In this document: positions 43,610 to 51,997 of the stretch, one piece after another
Position numbering within the stretch: the stretch's first letter is position 1
Layout: the number at the start of each line of letters is the position of its first letter
Origin: OMPR01 sp965183835
Lineage (GTDB): Bacteria > Pseudomonadota > Alphaproteobacteria > Rhodobacterales > Rhodobacteraceae
DNA: 64,000 nt
NCBI GenBank assembly: GCA_965183835.1
Contig: CBCYME010000012.1
Coordinates: forward strand, 153,153 to 217,152
Reading direction: 5' to 3'
Position numbers and translations under genes: made by a program
The notes under the pieces: model-generated
The model's input: only the letters and a program-made list of their open reading frames with translations
Told to the model about the DNA's origin: nothing
Databases searched by the model: none

Positions 43610-44072
43610 ATGGGTCGCACGTTTCGACTTGCCGTCGGGCAATCGCCAGCAGAATTGGCCACGGTTGGTGATCGCCTGGATTGGTTGTCGGGCGTGATGC
43701 CCTCAGTCGGCGCAGAAGAGGCCGACCTTTTGGTCCTGCCCGAGCTTTTTGCCAGTGGCTACAACATTGGTGAGCAAGTCGTTGCGCGCGCCGAACCTAC
43801 TGACGGCCCTATTGCCCAAACTGTCGCGGCGCTTGCCAAGACTCACGACGTCGCAATCCATTATGGGTTCCCCGAAGTTGAAGGAGAGTTGATCTTCAAC
43901 GCGGCGCACTGCATAGGGCCGGACGGAGCACGTTTGGGCGGTCACCGCAAACAGGCTATTCCACCGGGTTTCGAAAGGGATCATTTCACGCCCGGTAGAG
44001 GGTGCACGCTTTTCTCTTATCGCGGTGTACGGATCGCAACGCTGATTTGCTATGACGCCGAATTCCCGGAAG
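43610..44072 (+). pseudogene. Nitrilase/carbon-nitrogen hydrolase, 3' truncated
   Basis: The first about 154 residues of a nitrilase-superfamily enzyme. All three catalytic residues are visible: Glu in LVLPELFASGYN, Lys in GGHRKQAIPPG, and Cys in TLICYDAEFPE. Homology stops right after the Cys motif at about 44072 and the frame ends at 44101 in unrelated residues, so about 100 C-terminal residues are lost. Three bases separate it from the M24-fold gene, so the operon once encoded two consecutive amide-bond-acting enzymes. The sequence changes abruptly to coxL in a different frame. Confidence 0.85.
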
Positions 44073-44732
44073 GCGCAGATGATCGCGGCGTATCTGCTTG
44101 AGGTTCACGACAACGACGTGGAATTCGATGTGGACCGCTTTGTAGTGAAAGGCGCACCTGAGAAGTTCAAAACGATGAAGGAAATCGCCTTTGCGTCTTA
44201 CAATCAGGCGATTCCGGGGCTTGAGCCGGGTCTGGAAGCGGTCAGCTACTACGATCCGCCCAACATGACCTATCCGTTTGGCGCTTATATTTGCGTGATG
44301 GATATCGACGTCGATACAGGTGTTCCAAAAATCCACCGCTTCTATGCGCTGGATGATTGCGGCACACGGATCAACCCGATGATCATCGAAGGTCAGGTGC
44401 ATGGTGGTTTGACCGAAGCGCTTGCCGTCGCCTTGGGCCAAGAGATTGCCTACGACGACATGGGCAACTGTAAAACGGGTACGTTGATGGATTTCTTCCT
44501 GCCGACCGCATGGGAAGTCCCAAACTACGAGACCGACTTTACCGTCACCCCATCCCCACACCATCCCATCGGTGCAAAGGGCGTCGGCGAAAGCCCGCAT
44601 GTGGGCGGTGTGCCGTGTTTCTCAAATGCTGTACAGGATGCGTTCCGCCCCTTTGGCAACACGCATACCAACATGCCGCATGACCATTGGCGCATTTGGC
44701 AGACCGCACAGAAACTCGGTCTGCACGAATAA
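44070..44732 (+). pseudogene. coxL: CO dehydrogenase large subunit CoxL (form I), only the last ~220 residues
   Basis: The C-terminal part of the Mo-Cu CO dehydrogenase catalytic subunit. It begins at KAQMIAAYLLEVHDND (44070) and continues through CGTRINPMIIEGQVHGGLTEA, HHPIGAKGVGESPHVGGVP (with the catalytic Glu of GVGESP) to TAQKLGLHE. Sequence in this part is form I-like. The N-terminal three-quarters, with the active-site loop and copper-ligand Cys, are missing, as are coxS and coxM. The ATG at 44052 is only incidental. About 55 bases separate it from coxD. Confidence 0.88.
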
Positions 44733-44786
44733 AACGAAACTGCGGGCACCCTTCACCAAGGGTGCCTGACAGCTGGGAAGACACCA

Positions 44787-45662
44787 ATGACTTGGACTAC
44801 TTTACAAACCGCGCTTGCCGCGGACGGATATGTTGCATCCGACGATTTGTCGGTGGCTTTGCATCTGTCGCTGACCTTGGGGCGCCCCTTGTTGCTGGAA
44901 GGTGCCGCAGGCGTCGGCAAAACCCAAATCGCCAGCAGCCTTGCCGCATTGCGCGACACAAAACTGATCCGCCTGCAATGTTACGAAGGTTTGGACGCCG
45001 CCCAAGCGATTTATGAATGGAACTACCAGCGCCAGCTTTTGACCATTCGTGCAGCTGCCGAAGATGGTGAAACGGGCGCTGCCGTTGAGGCGCGCATATT
45101 TTCGCGTGATTTTCTGCTGGAGCGGCCCTTGCTTGCCGCGATCACCCAGGACGTGGCCCCTGTACTGCTGATCGATGAGATTGACCGCGCCGACGAAGAA
45201 TTTGAAGCATATCTACTCGAAATCCTCTCTGAATTTCAGATCACAATCCCGGAGCTTGGCACGGTTGAGGCGACGACCCGCCCCATCGTTATCCTCACCT
45301 CCAACTGTACACGCGACCTGTCCGATGCGTTGCGTCGCCGTTGTTTGTATTCTTACGTGGACTATCCTGACCGCCACACGGAACTTGCAATCCTGAATGC
45401 CCGCTGCCCCGGGATTGAGGCGCGTCTTGGTGCTCAGATCGTAGGTTTTGTTCAAAAAATGCGCGAAGAAGACCTTGAGAAAGTACCTGGCATGGCAGAA
45501 ACGCTCGACTTTGCGGCGGCACTCATGGGGCTTGGGATTGCCGATCTCACCCATGATCCTGCCGCTTTGCAACATACGCTTAGCACGCTGCTCAAAACGC
45601 AAAGCGACCGCGCCAACATCACGCCCGAAGTTGCAGGCCGTATCGCAGGGCGGGCCGCATGA
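44787..45662 (+). CDS. coxD: CoxD, MoxR-type AAA+ ATPase for CO dehydrogenase maturation
   Basis: 291 residues. CoxD is needed to complete the copper-sulfur-molybdenum site of CO dehydrogenase. Walker A is LLEGAAGVGKTQIAS near residue 35, Walker B LLIDEIDRADEEFE near residue 130, and sensor 1 VILTSNCTRDLSDALRRRC. It overlaps coxE by four bases (ATGA). The partner is the vWA protein CoxE, a common MoxR/vWA pairing. Confidence 0.94.
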   Translation: MTWTTLQTALAADGYVASDDLSVALHLSLTLGRPLLLEGAAGVGKTQIASSLAALRDTKLIRLQCYEGLDAAQAIYEWNYQRQLLTIRAAAEDGETGAAVEARIFSRDFLLERPLLAAITQDVAPVLLIDEIDRADEEFEAYLLEILSEFQITIPELGTVEATTRPIVILTSNCTRDLSDALRRRCLYSYVDYPDRHTELAILNARCPGIEARLGAQIVGFVQKMREEDLEKVPGMAETLDFAAALMGLGIADLTHDPAALQHTLSTLLKTQSDRANITPEVAGRIAGRAA

Positions 45663-46840
45663 GCCGTGTCACCAAATTTGCCGCCCGTGATCCTGGACCT
45701 GCTGCGCGCGTGGCTGGTTTCATGGCGCATTTGCGTGAGAACGGCATGCGGCTTGGTGTTTCAGAAACCGATCTCGCTTTGGCTGCATTGGCTGAGGTCG
45801 ATGCGGCGTGGCCTGAACAATCCCGTCAAGCGCTGCGCGCCGTCTGTACCGGATGCAAAGAAGAGGTGGCGCAGTTCGATAGCCTGTTCGACAGCTATTG
45901 GATGGACATGGGGCGGGTAAAACAAAAGGTTGTGCAAACGCCGCCGAACCCAAACCAAGACGACGTTCATTCGTCGCGCGAAGCAAAAGGCGAAGACGCA
46001 GGTGGGGCTGGATCAGCGAATGCGCCAGATGGCGGACAGGGCGAAGCGCAAAGCGATGGCGAGGGACGCCTTATCGCAACCCAAATCAGCAACCTTATGC
46101 GCAAAGATCTACGCGATCTGGTGCGCCCCGAAGACATCGCAGAGGCTGAAATCGTCGCGCGACGCCTTGGTGCGGCACTGCGCGACAGAAGGTCCCGCCG
46201 CCGAATTGCCGCGCGCAAAGGGGACAGGCTTCATTTCCGCAAAACCATCCGCGCCAGCCTTGCCACTGGTGGCGAACCTGTGCGGCTTTTGCGAAAAAAC
46301 CGCCCCGACCGTCCGCGCAAGATTGTGGCGCTGTGCGATGTTTCGGGGTCGATGACCGTGTATGCGCAGGTGTTCCTCGCGTTTTTATCGGGGCTTATGC
46401 GCAACGACCCGACTGCGGATGCCTACCTGTTTCACACGCGCCTCGTGCGCATCACCGAGGCGTTGCGCGACAAGGACACCATGCGCGCCATTGGTCGGAT
46501 GTCACTGATGGCGGATGGTTTTGGCGGGGGATCAGAAATTGGACCCTCTATCGGGCGTTTTGCCAAGACATATGCCAAGCGGTTTGTTGATGGGCGCAGT
46601 GTCGTGCTGATTTTATCGGATGGCTATGACACGGCCGGGCCCGAGGTCATGGATCAAGCGTTGTCCGATCTGAAAAAGCGGGGCTGCAAAATCATTTGGC
46701 TGAACCCTTTGAAAGGGTGGAAAGACTATGCACCAGTGACGTCAGGGATGGCCGCAGCACTGCCGCACCTCGATCTGTTCAAAGCCGCAAATACAATGGC
46801 GGATCTCGCCAGCCTTGAACGCGAGGTCACATCGTTATGA
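45659..46840 (+). CDS. coxE: CoxE, von Willebrand A protein of CO dehydrogenase maturation
   Basis: 393 residues. The vWA domain (from about residue 220) has MIDAS residues in IVALCDVSGSMTVYAQVFLAFLSG and later VVLILSDGYDTAGPEVM. A basic/acidic linker around residues 90..140 is variable in the family. It works with CoxD as chaperone-like machinery. Overlaps at both ends show a tightly coupled operon. Confidence 0.93.
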   Translation: MSRVTKFAARDPGPAARVAGFMAHLRENGMRLGVSETDLALAALAEVDAAWPEQSRQALRAVCTGCKEEVAQFDSLFDSYWMDMGRVKQKVVQTPPNPNQDDVHSSREAKGEDAGGAGSANAPDGGQGEAQSDGEGRLIATQISNLMRKDLRDLVRPEDIAEAEIVARRLGAALRDRRSRRRIAARKGDRLHFRKTIRASLATGGEPVRLLRKNRPDRPRKIVALCDVSGSMTVYAQVFLAFLSGLMRNDPTADAYLFHTRLVRITEALRDKDTMRAIGRMSLMADGFGGGSEIGPSIGRFAKTYAKRFVDGRSVVLILSDGYDTAGPEVMDQALSDLKKRGCKIIWLNPLKGWKDYAPVTSGMAAALPHLDLFKAANTMADLASLEREVTSL

Positions 46841-47622
46841 GCCCGGCAGAAATCTTATCTCAAGACCTTGCAGATGCTGCGCAAACTCTGCGCCAGCGCG
46901 ACGAACCCTTCGCCTTTGCAACAATCGTGCGCACAGCGGGTGCAACCGCCGCCAAGCCCGGTGCAAAAGCATTGCTGAGTGCGGATGGTACGATTTTGCG
47001 TGGTTGGTTAGGCGGCGGTTGCACCCGCGGGGCAGTCAAGAAAGCCGCCATTTCGGCTTTGGCAAGTGGGCAACCCCAACTGGTCTCTGTCGCGCCCGAG
47101 GAACTGTTGGCCGAAAAAGGCGTCAGCGCGGGTGACGAAATAGACGGCACAAAATTTGCCCGCAACGGTTGCCCGTCCAAAGGCAGTGTCGACATCTTCA
47201 TCGAACCCTGTCTGCCGCGGCCACAGTTGGTTGTTTTAGGGGGTTCACCCGTCGCCCAAGCATTAGTGTCACTTGCCCCGCAATTTGATTGGTCGGTGAC
47301 TGAAACACCACCAAACCAGGTTCAGGATAACGCGCCGAAGCGTGTCATCCTGATTGCGACCCAAGGCCAAGGCGACATGGACGCGCTGGAGGCAGCACTG
47401 GCATTGCCATCAATCCATACCGCGTTTGTCGGCAGTGGGCGCAAGTTTGCCAACCTTGCGGGTAAACTGGCGGCCAAAGGGATTGAGCAAGCTCGTATCG
47501 ACGCGGTCAAAGCACCCGCAGGACTAGATATAGGGGCCATCACGCCCGAAGAAATCGCGCTGTCGATCCTTGCTGATCTTGTGCAGGTGCGGCGCGCGCA
47601 GGTTCAAACCTCCCATGACTGA
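46837..47622 (+). CDS. coxF: CoxF, XdhC/CoxI-family maturation protein
   Basis: 261 residues. The N-terminal XdhC_CoxI domain reads FATIVRTAGATAAKPGAKALLSADG and GWLGGGCTRGAVKKAA (with the conserved Cys), and the C-terminal part is a Rossmann domain (LVVLGGSPVAQALVSLAPQF). CoxF is implicated in copper insertion into CO dehydrogenase. It overlaps coxE by four bases and the MobA-like gene by eight. Confidence 0.92.
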   Translation: MSPAEILSQDLADAAQTLRQRDEPFAFATIVRTAGATAAKPGAKALLSADGTILRGWLGGGCTRGAVKKAAISALASGQPQLVSVAPEELLAEKGVSAGDEIDGTKFARNGCPSKGSVDIFIEPCLPRPQLVVLGGSPVAQALVSLAPQFDWSVTETPPNQVQDNAPKRVILIATQGQGDMDALEAALALPSIHTAFVGSGRKFANLAGKLAAKGIEQARIDAVKAPAGLDIGAITPEEIALSILADLVQVRRAQVQTSHD

Positions 47623-48223
47623 AGTTGTTGCGATCATACTTGCAGCAGGTCTGTCGCGCAGGATGGGTGCGCAGAACAAACTGCTGCTCCCCATCGGGGG
47701 CACGCCGATGATCCGGCATGTGGTGATGCAATACCGAGCAGCCATTGGTGGGCCAATCACTGTGGTCACAGGACATGATGAAGCGGTGGTCGCGGCAACG
47801 GTAAAGGATATCGCCAACACAAGCTGCGTCTTCAATCCTGACTATGAGGCTGGGCAGCAAACCTCTGTTGCGGTTGGATTGCAAAACACGCCACTGGCCG
47901 ATGTGATCCTGATCGGGCTTGGCGACCAACCGCTGCTGAGACCTGCGGATATTGTTGCACTTTTAGATGCGCACCGATCCGCGGTCCCTGAAAAAATTTC
48001 CATCCCTGCGCAGGACGATGCACGCGGAAATCCAATCGTAGTGCCACGCGATTTGCGCCCACTGCTTACCGCCGATCCAAACAAACCGGGATGTATGCGT
48101 TTTACCCGCGATAACCCCGATCTTGTGCAGCGTCATTCCCTGCAAGCTGCGGGATTTTATACGGATATCGATACGCCAGGCGCCTATGCACTTCTTAGCA
48201 AAGAAAGGGACTACGCCATATGA
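47615..48223 (+). CDS. MobA/MocA-like nucleotidyltransferase
   Basis: About 202 residues. The nucleotide-binding motif is ILAAGLSRRMGAQNKLLLPIGGTPMIR, followed by LIGLGDQPLLRPADI with the metal Asp. In this position it probably makes molybdopterin cytosine dinucleotide, the cofactor form of CO dehydrogenase. ATG 47615 overlaps the coxF stop. Its own stop overlaps a 30-codon ORF. Confidence 0.9.
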   Translation: MTEVVAIILAAGLSRRMGAQNKLLLPIGGTPMIRHVVMQYRAAIGGPITVVTGHDEAVVAATVKDIANTSCVFNPDYEAGQQTSVAVGLQNTPLADVILIGLGDQPLLRPADIVALLDAHRSAVPEKISIPAQDDARGNPIVVPRDLRPLLTADPNKPGCMRFTRDNPDLVQRHSLQAAGFYTDIDTPGAYALLSKERDYAI

Positions 48224-48312
48224 AGACCCTCATTGAAAAGATCCGCCGCATCCGAAAAAAGCTCGCGCTGACCCCCGAGCAGGCCGATCAAATCAGATTC
48301 CCCTGTTGTTAA
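48220..48312 (+). CDS. 30-residue peptide with C-terminal Cys-Cys in the cox cluster
   Basis: The ORF begins ATG at 48220, overlapping the preceding stop (ATGA), and ends TAA at 48310..48312. The product starts MKTLIEKIRRIRKK, is basic and helical, has TPEQADQIRF, and ends FPCC. Translational coupling on one side, a clean gap of 16 bases before coxG with its own AAGGA site, and the metal-ligand-like CC make it likely to be real. I know no family. A role with coxD, coxE and coxF in copper or sulfur delivery is only a guess from position. Confidence 0.6.
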   Translation: MKTLIEKIRRIRKKLALTPEQADQIRFPCC

Positions 48313-48328
48313 AAAGAAGGACCCCACA

Positions 48329-48781
48329 ATGGAACTCTCCGACGAAATCATCATCAACGCACCAAAAGACAAGATTTACGCAGCCCTGAATGACCCTGAA
48401 ATTTTGCAGCAATGCATCCCCGGTTGTGAAGAATTGATCAAGCATTCTGACACCGAACTGGAAGCAAAAGTTGTTTTGAAGGTTGGCCCTGTCAAGGCGC
48501 GCTTTAGCGGGAATGTACAGCTTGATACGGCAGGCGCACCCGATGCATTTTCCTTGACCGGGCAAGGCAATGGCGGTGCTGCGGGCCATGCAAAAGGCGG
48601 CGCTGACGTCACGCTGACCGCTGATGGAAACCAAACGATCCTAAAGTACGAAGCAAAGGCGGACATTGGAGGCAAGCTTGCGCAGCTTGGCAGCCGTTTA
48701 ATCCAAAGCACAGCTAAAAAACTGGCAGCCAAGTTTTTTAAATCCTTTGCCGACGTCATGGATGAAGAAACCGTTGCCTAA
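48329..48781 (+). CDS. coxG: CoxG, SRPBCC-fold CO dehydrogenase accessory protein
   Basis: 150 residues. The SRPBCC fold shows at IIINAPKDKIYAALNDPEILQQCIPGCEEL and in the C-terminal helix LGSRLIQSTAKKLAAKFFKSF. CoxG in other bacteria helps link CO dehydrogenase to the membrane quinone pool; the usual hydrophobic C-terminal anchor is absent here. AAGGA precedes the ATG at 48329. Followed by an XdhC-type gene that overlaps it by 20 bases. Confidence 0.92.
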   Translation: MELSDEIIINAPKDKIYAALNDPEILQQCIPGCEELIKHSDTELEAKVVLKVGPVKARFSGNVQLDTAGAPDAFSLTGQGNGGAAGHAKGGADVTLTADGNQTILKYEAKADIGGKLAQLGSRLIQSTAKKLAAKFFKSFADVMDEETVA

Positions 48782-49727
48782 TTCTATATCGCTTGCCGAA
48801 CATCCCAGCGACATCGTGGCCCACGCGGCCGCGATGATAACGTCTGGCGTGCGGTTTGCATTGATCACATCGGTTGCAATTTCAGGAGGCGCCGCCCGAG
48901 AAGTCGGGTCTCTTGCCGTTGTAGACCAAGATGGTGTGATGACGGGCTACTTGTCGAACGGATGCATCGAAAAAGATATTCAGTTGCACGCAGTCCAAGC
49001 ATTGCGCACAGGCGTTAAAAAGCTGATCCGTTATGGCGATGGATCGCAATTTGTCGATCTAAAGTTGCCGTGCGGTGGATCGCTCTCCGTTTTGATCGAC
49101 CCCATGCCGAACAACGCAGCATTGTCAAAGTTACATGAGGACTTTTGCAAGCGAGAGTCTGGCAGCTTACAATTCACACTCCCCGGTCCTGAAGCTGAGC
49201 CAACAATAGAATTCACTTACACTCCTCAATATCGACTGGTTATTGCTGGACGCGGGGCGATATTCAGGGCGATGGCACAAGTCGGGCAATCCGTTGGTTT
49301 TGAAGTTTTGTGTTTGTCCCCGGATGAAGATGATCTGAGCGCCGTAAGTCCGATATGTAAAGCGCCCCCAGTACATTTAGTCACTTCCCGACAAGACATA
49401 AATCTGGACGTTATTGATCGCCATTCAGCTTTTTTGACGCTTTTTCATGATCATGATTGGGAACCTGGATTACTGTACGCGGCTTTGAAAACGAGGGCCC
49501 AATTTATTGGGTGTCTCGGCAGCCGCCGGACCCACGCAATGCGTATCGAACGCTTACAGGCAATGGCAGTCAGCGTAGAACAATTGGCGAGACTAAAAGG
49601 CCCAATCGGTCTTGTCCCGTCCTTACGCGATGCGCCCCTCATTGCGATTTCGACATTAGCAGAGATCATTTCCGGTTTGGAACCAAGCATTTCACTGGCC
49701 TCTCGTTCCATAATACAGTCAAAATAA
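48762..49727 (+). CDS. XdhC-family molybdoenzyme maturation protein
   Basis: About 321 residues with both XdhC domains: the N-terminal module (ITSVAISGGAAREVGSLAVVDQDG, GYLSNGCIEKDIQLHAV) and the C-terminal Rossmann module (LVIAGRGAIFRAMAQVGQSVGFEVLCL, FIGCLGSRRTHAMRIERL). Such proteins bind molybdenum cofactor and help its sulfuration. It is distinct from the upstream coxF gene, so the cluster has two XdhC-type proteins. ATG 48762 is chosen as it lies inside coxG's 3' end with 20 bases of overlap. Confidence 0.88.
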   Translation: MKKPLPNSISLAEHPSDIVAHAAAMITSGVRFALITSVAISGGAAREVGSLAVVDQDGVMTGYLSNGCIEKDIQLHAVQALRTGVKKLIRYGDGSQFVDLKLPCGGSLSVLIDPMPNNAALSKLHEDFCKRESGSLQFTLPGPEAEPTIEFTYTPQYRLVIAGRGAIFRAMAQVGQSVGFEVLCLSPDEDDLSAVSPICKAPPVHLVTSRQDINLDVIDRHSAFLTLFHDHDWEPGLLYAALKTRAQFIGCLGSRRTHAMRIERLQAMAVSVEQLARLKGPIGLVPSLRDAPLIAISTLAEIISGLEPSISLASRSIIQSK

Positions 49728-50244
49728 TAAAAAAAGCCACTTGTCTGCTTGTGAACCTTTTTGAAACGTCGACAATTTGACAAACTGAGGAATTTCGGCG
49801 TTGGCAAAAGTCGTGCCTCCAAGTTGTGCGTTGGTTCGCGCAGCGATGAATAAGCAGGCCGGGTGTAGCTGTTAACATTGGGTAGGAATGACCGCTGCTG
49901 CGACTTGAGCCGCATCGCAGCGATGGCCATGCTGCACATGCAAGGCAATGCTGCGCGAGCGAAGGTAGAAAATCGAATGGCGGCTCCGTCCGCAAAGCCG
50001 CCGTTGCACTGGACTGACCTCTAGATCCTCTTTGGGCTGACTGCGGCCATCGAAGCAACCACTCAGCGGCGTTGATGGTCCCAAATCGAATGCTGCGTCG
50101 CCGCAAGGCAGCTCCGAGCCCAAAGTGCTGGATGCTCGCACTGCACCAATGGTCACTTTTTGGGGCTGTGGGAAATACAGAAATGCGCTACAGATCGAAG
50201 AGTACGAGCATTGATGCTGTTCGGGGATAGAGAATGAATAGAAT
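49728..50244. other. Gene-free stretch, degenerate sequence
   Basis: About 517 bases after the XdhC gene without a credible ORF. The section 49860..50110 (GAATGACCGCTGCTGCGAC... and AATGGCGGCTCCGTCCGC...) resembles the kind of decayed, repeat-like intergenic sequence scattered in roseobacters and looks similar to 35600..35720. It may hold the 5' end of the short rsmJ-like gene as a degenerate remnant. Confidence 0.4.
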
Positions 50245-50847
50245 TTGAAGCAGGTTGCAGGAGAGCTTCGCATTGATTTTGTCGAAGGTTCAATCGCCCA
50301 CCGTCTTCGGTTCGGCGGTGGGCGTGGCCAAGATTTAGCCAAGGCCATGGGGCTGCGGGCGGGTAAAACTCCCATGATTGTTGATGCGACTGCCGGATTG
50401 GGCCGGGACTCATTTCTTTTGGCGTCTTTAGGCGCGCAAGTCACTTTAATCGAACGCTCAGAGAAAATGCACGCCTTGTTAGCCCAAGGCATGAAGCGAG
50501 CAGCAAGAGAGGGTGGTCAGATTCGCGAAATTATTGGCCGCATGACCCTTCTGAAGGGAGACGCGCTGGATTTGATCCCAGAATTGGCTGGCGAAGCCAT
50601 CCTGATTGATCCAATGCATCCTGAACGGAAAAAGTCGGCACTGGTGAAGCAGGAGCTCCGTCAAATCCGCGAGATCGTCGGCTCCGACGATGACGCTGCT
50701 GATCTCGTACGACTGGCGATCAAACATGCGCGTAAACGCGCGGTTCTAAAGTGGCCCGCCAAGGCTGCTCCTATCGAGGGCGTTAAGAAATGCTCTCACC
50801 AAATTATCGGTAAAACAACGCGATATGATGTTTTTATGATAAGTTAG
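50245..50847 (+). CDS. rsmJ: RsmJ-like 16S rRNA methyltransferase, N-terminally short
   Basis: About 200 residues. RsmJ methylates G1516 of 16S rRNA. The family core is present: IDFVEGSIAHRLRFGGGRGQDLAKAMG, the SAM motif MIVDATAGLGRDSFLLASLG, and ILIDPMHPERKKSALVKQE with the DPMxP motif. E. coli RsmJ has about 250 residues, and an in-frame TAG six bases before the TTG shows no upstream extension, so about 50 residues are missing. It may be 5' truncated. RsmJ is mainly gammaproteobacterial, so transfer is possible. Confidence 0.75.
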   Translation: MKQVAGELRIDFVEGSIAHRLRFGGGRGQDLAKAMGLRAGKTPMIVDATAGLGRDSFLLASLGAQVTLIERSEKMHALLAQGMKRAAREGGQIREIIGRMTLLKGDALDLIPELAGEAILIDPMHPERKKSALVKQELRQIREIVGSDDDAADLVRLAIKHARKRAVLKWPAKAAPIEGVKKCSHQIIGKTTRYDVFMIS

Positions 50848-50984
50848 GCGGGCCTCGGCGCAATTCCAGAGAATGGTAGTTTCATTCTCTTAGCCAGCTT
50901 TGCTGTACAAGATAGTCTAGGCTTGCTACGTAGCCAGTAAATTCAGATCACCGCAACCCAAATAAGAAAGTTAGTGTAAACTAC

Positions 50985-51185
50985 ATGCAGGTTAGTGTTC
51001 GCGACAACAATGTCGATCAGGCCCTCCGAGTTCTAAAGAAAAAGCTCCAAAAGGAGGGCGTATTCCGTGAAATGAAGCTCAAGCAACATTTCGAGAAGCC
51101 TTCCGAGAAAAACGCGCGTCAGAAAGCAGAAGCGATCCGTCGTGCCCGCAAGCTGGCACGCAAGAAGCTGGAACGCGAAGGATGA
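50985..51185 (+). CDS. rpsU: 30S ribosomal protein S21
   Basis: 66 residues, the usual S21 length. Sequence VSVRDNNVDQALRVLKKKLQKEGVFREMK, a highly basic chain ending KLARKKLEREG. ATG 50985 is the start; the preceding 130 bases probably hold the promoter. A strong terminator follows. It is a common stand-alone gene. Confidence 0.95.
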   Translation: MQVSVRDNNVDQALRVLKKKLQKEGVFREMKLKQHFEKPSEKNARQKAEAIRRARKLARKKLEREG

Positions 51186-51216
51186 TCTAATTCAGCTCTT
51201 GATGTTGAATAAACCG

Positions 51217-51250
51217 ATCCCCCGTTGTCCGATGGCAACGGGGGTTTTCA
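51217..51250 (+). terminator. Rho-independent terminator after rpsU
   Basis: CCCCGTTG (51221..51228) pairs exactly with CAACGGGG (51237..51244), followed by TTTT. It lies about 30 bases past the rpsU stop. Confidence 0.9.
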
Positions 51251-51410
51251 AGGCCAGCATGGCAATTTCTGCTTGGACTGCCTAAATTTATGCCCCCCCC
51301 CGAAAGCGGACGTTGCCATAACCGCAGCGAACGCCAGAAACGTCCGGCGTTCTGTGAGTTCGCCCAACCTCAGAGTTCGCGCTTGCGCGCGAATGTCAGG
51401 CTGAACCAAT

Positions 51411-51997
51411 GGGTGCGGTTGCACGACCACAATATCTCGCAAAAGGTGCGGGTGATCGTCGAACATTTTAAGAACAACATCAGCGGCCTTTTGGGTGGAC
51501 AAGCCAAAGCAATGGTTGTGACCAGTTCCCGAAAAGAAGCCGTGCGCTACAAGCTGGCTCTCGACAAATATGTTACCGATAAAGGCTATGATAAAGTTCA
51601 GGCGATGGTGGCTTTTTCGGGCGAGGTTGAGTTCGGAACACCTGACCCAAATGCCGAGGGCCTGCTTGGGGAAAAGTTCACCGAGATCAACATGAATCCC
51701 GATCTCAAAGGGCGTGATATGCGCAAAGCCTTTGATACTGACGACTATCAGGTCATGATCGTTGCCAATAAATTCCAAACCGGATTTGATCAACCCAAAC
51801 TCTGTGCAATGTATGTTGACAAAAAACTGGCCGGTGTGAAGTGCGTTCAGACCTTATCCCGGTTGAATCGCACCTATCCCGGCAAAGAGATCACAGGAAC
51901 TTATGTCCTTGATTTCGTTAACGAGCCTGAGGAGGTGTTAGCCGCATTTCAGGAGTATTATCAAACAGCTGAGCTGATCGATGTGTCAAATCCTGAC
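51411..51997 (+). pseudogene. hsdR: Type I restriction enzyme HsdR, internal/C-terminal helicase fragment
   Basis: A piece of the HsdR motor subunit without its start. HDHNISQKVRVIVEHF marks the beginning of homology; KAMVVTSSRKEAVRYKLAL and MIVANKFQTGFDQPKLCAMYV follow, and QTLSRLNRTYPGK is helicase motif VI. There is no endonuclease domain upstream and the frame is cut by an IS5-type element at 51998. The remaining hsdS and hsdM genes are absent. It is a decayed remnant. Confidence 0.82.

Noticed and set aside
49872..50492. A 206-codon minus-strand frame across the rsmJ-like gene and its upstream region
   Set aside because: It has no recognisable domain, and part of it is antisense to RsmJ motifs on the other strand.
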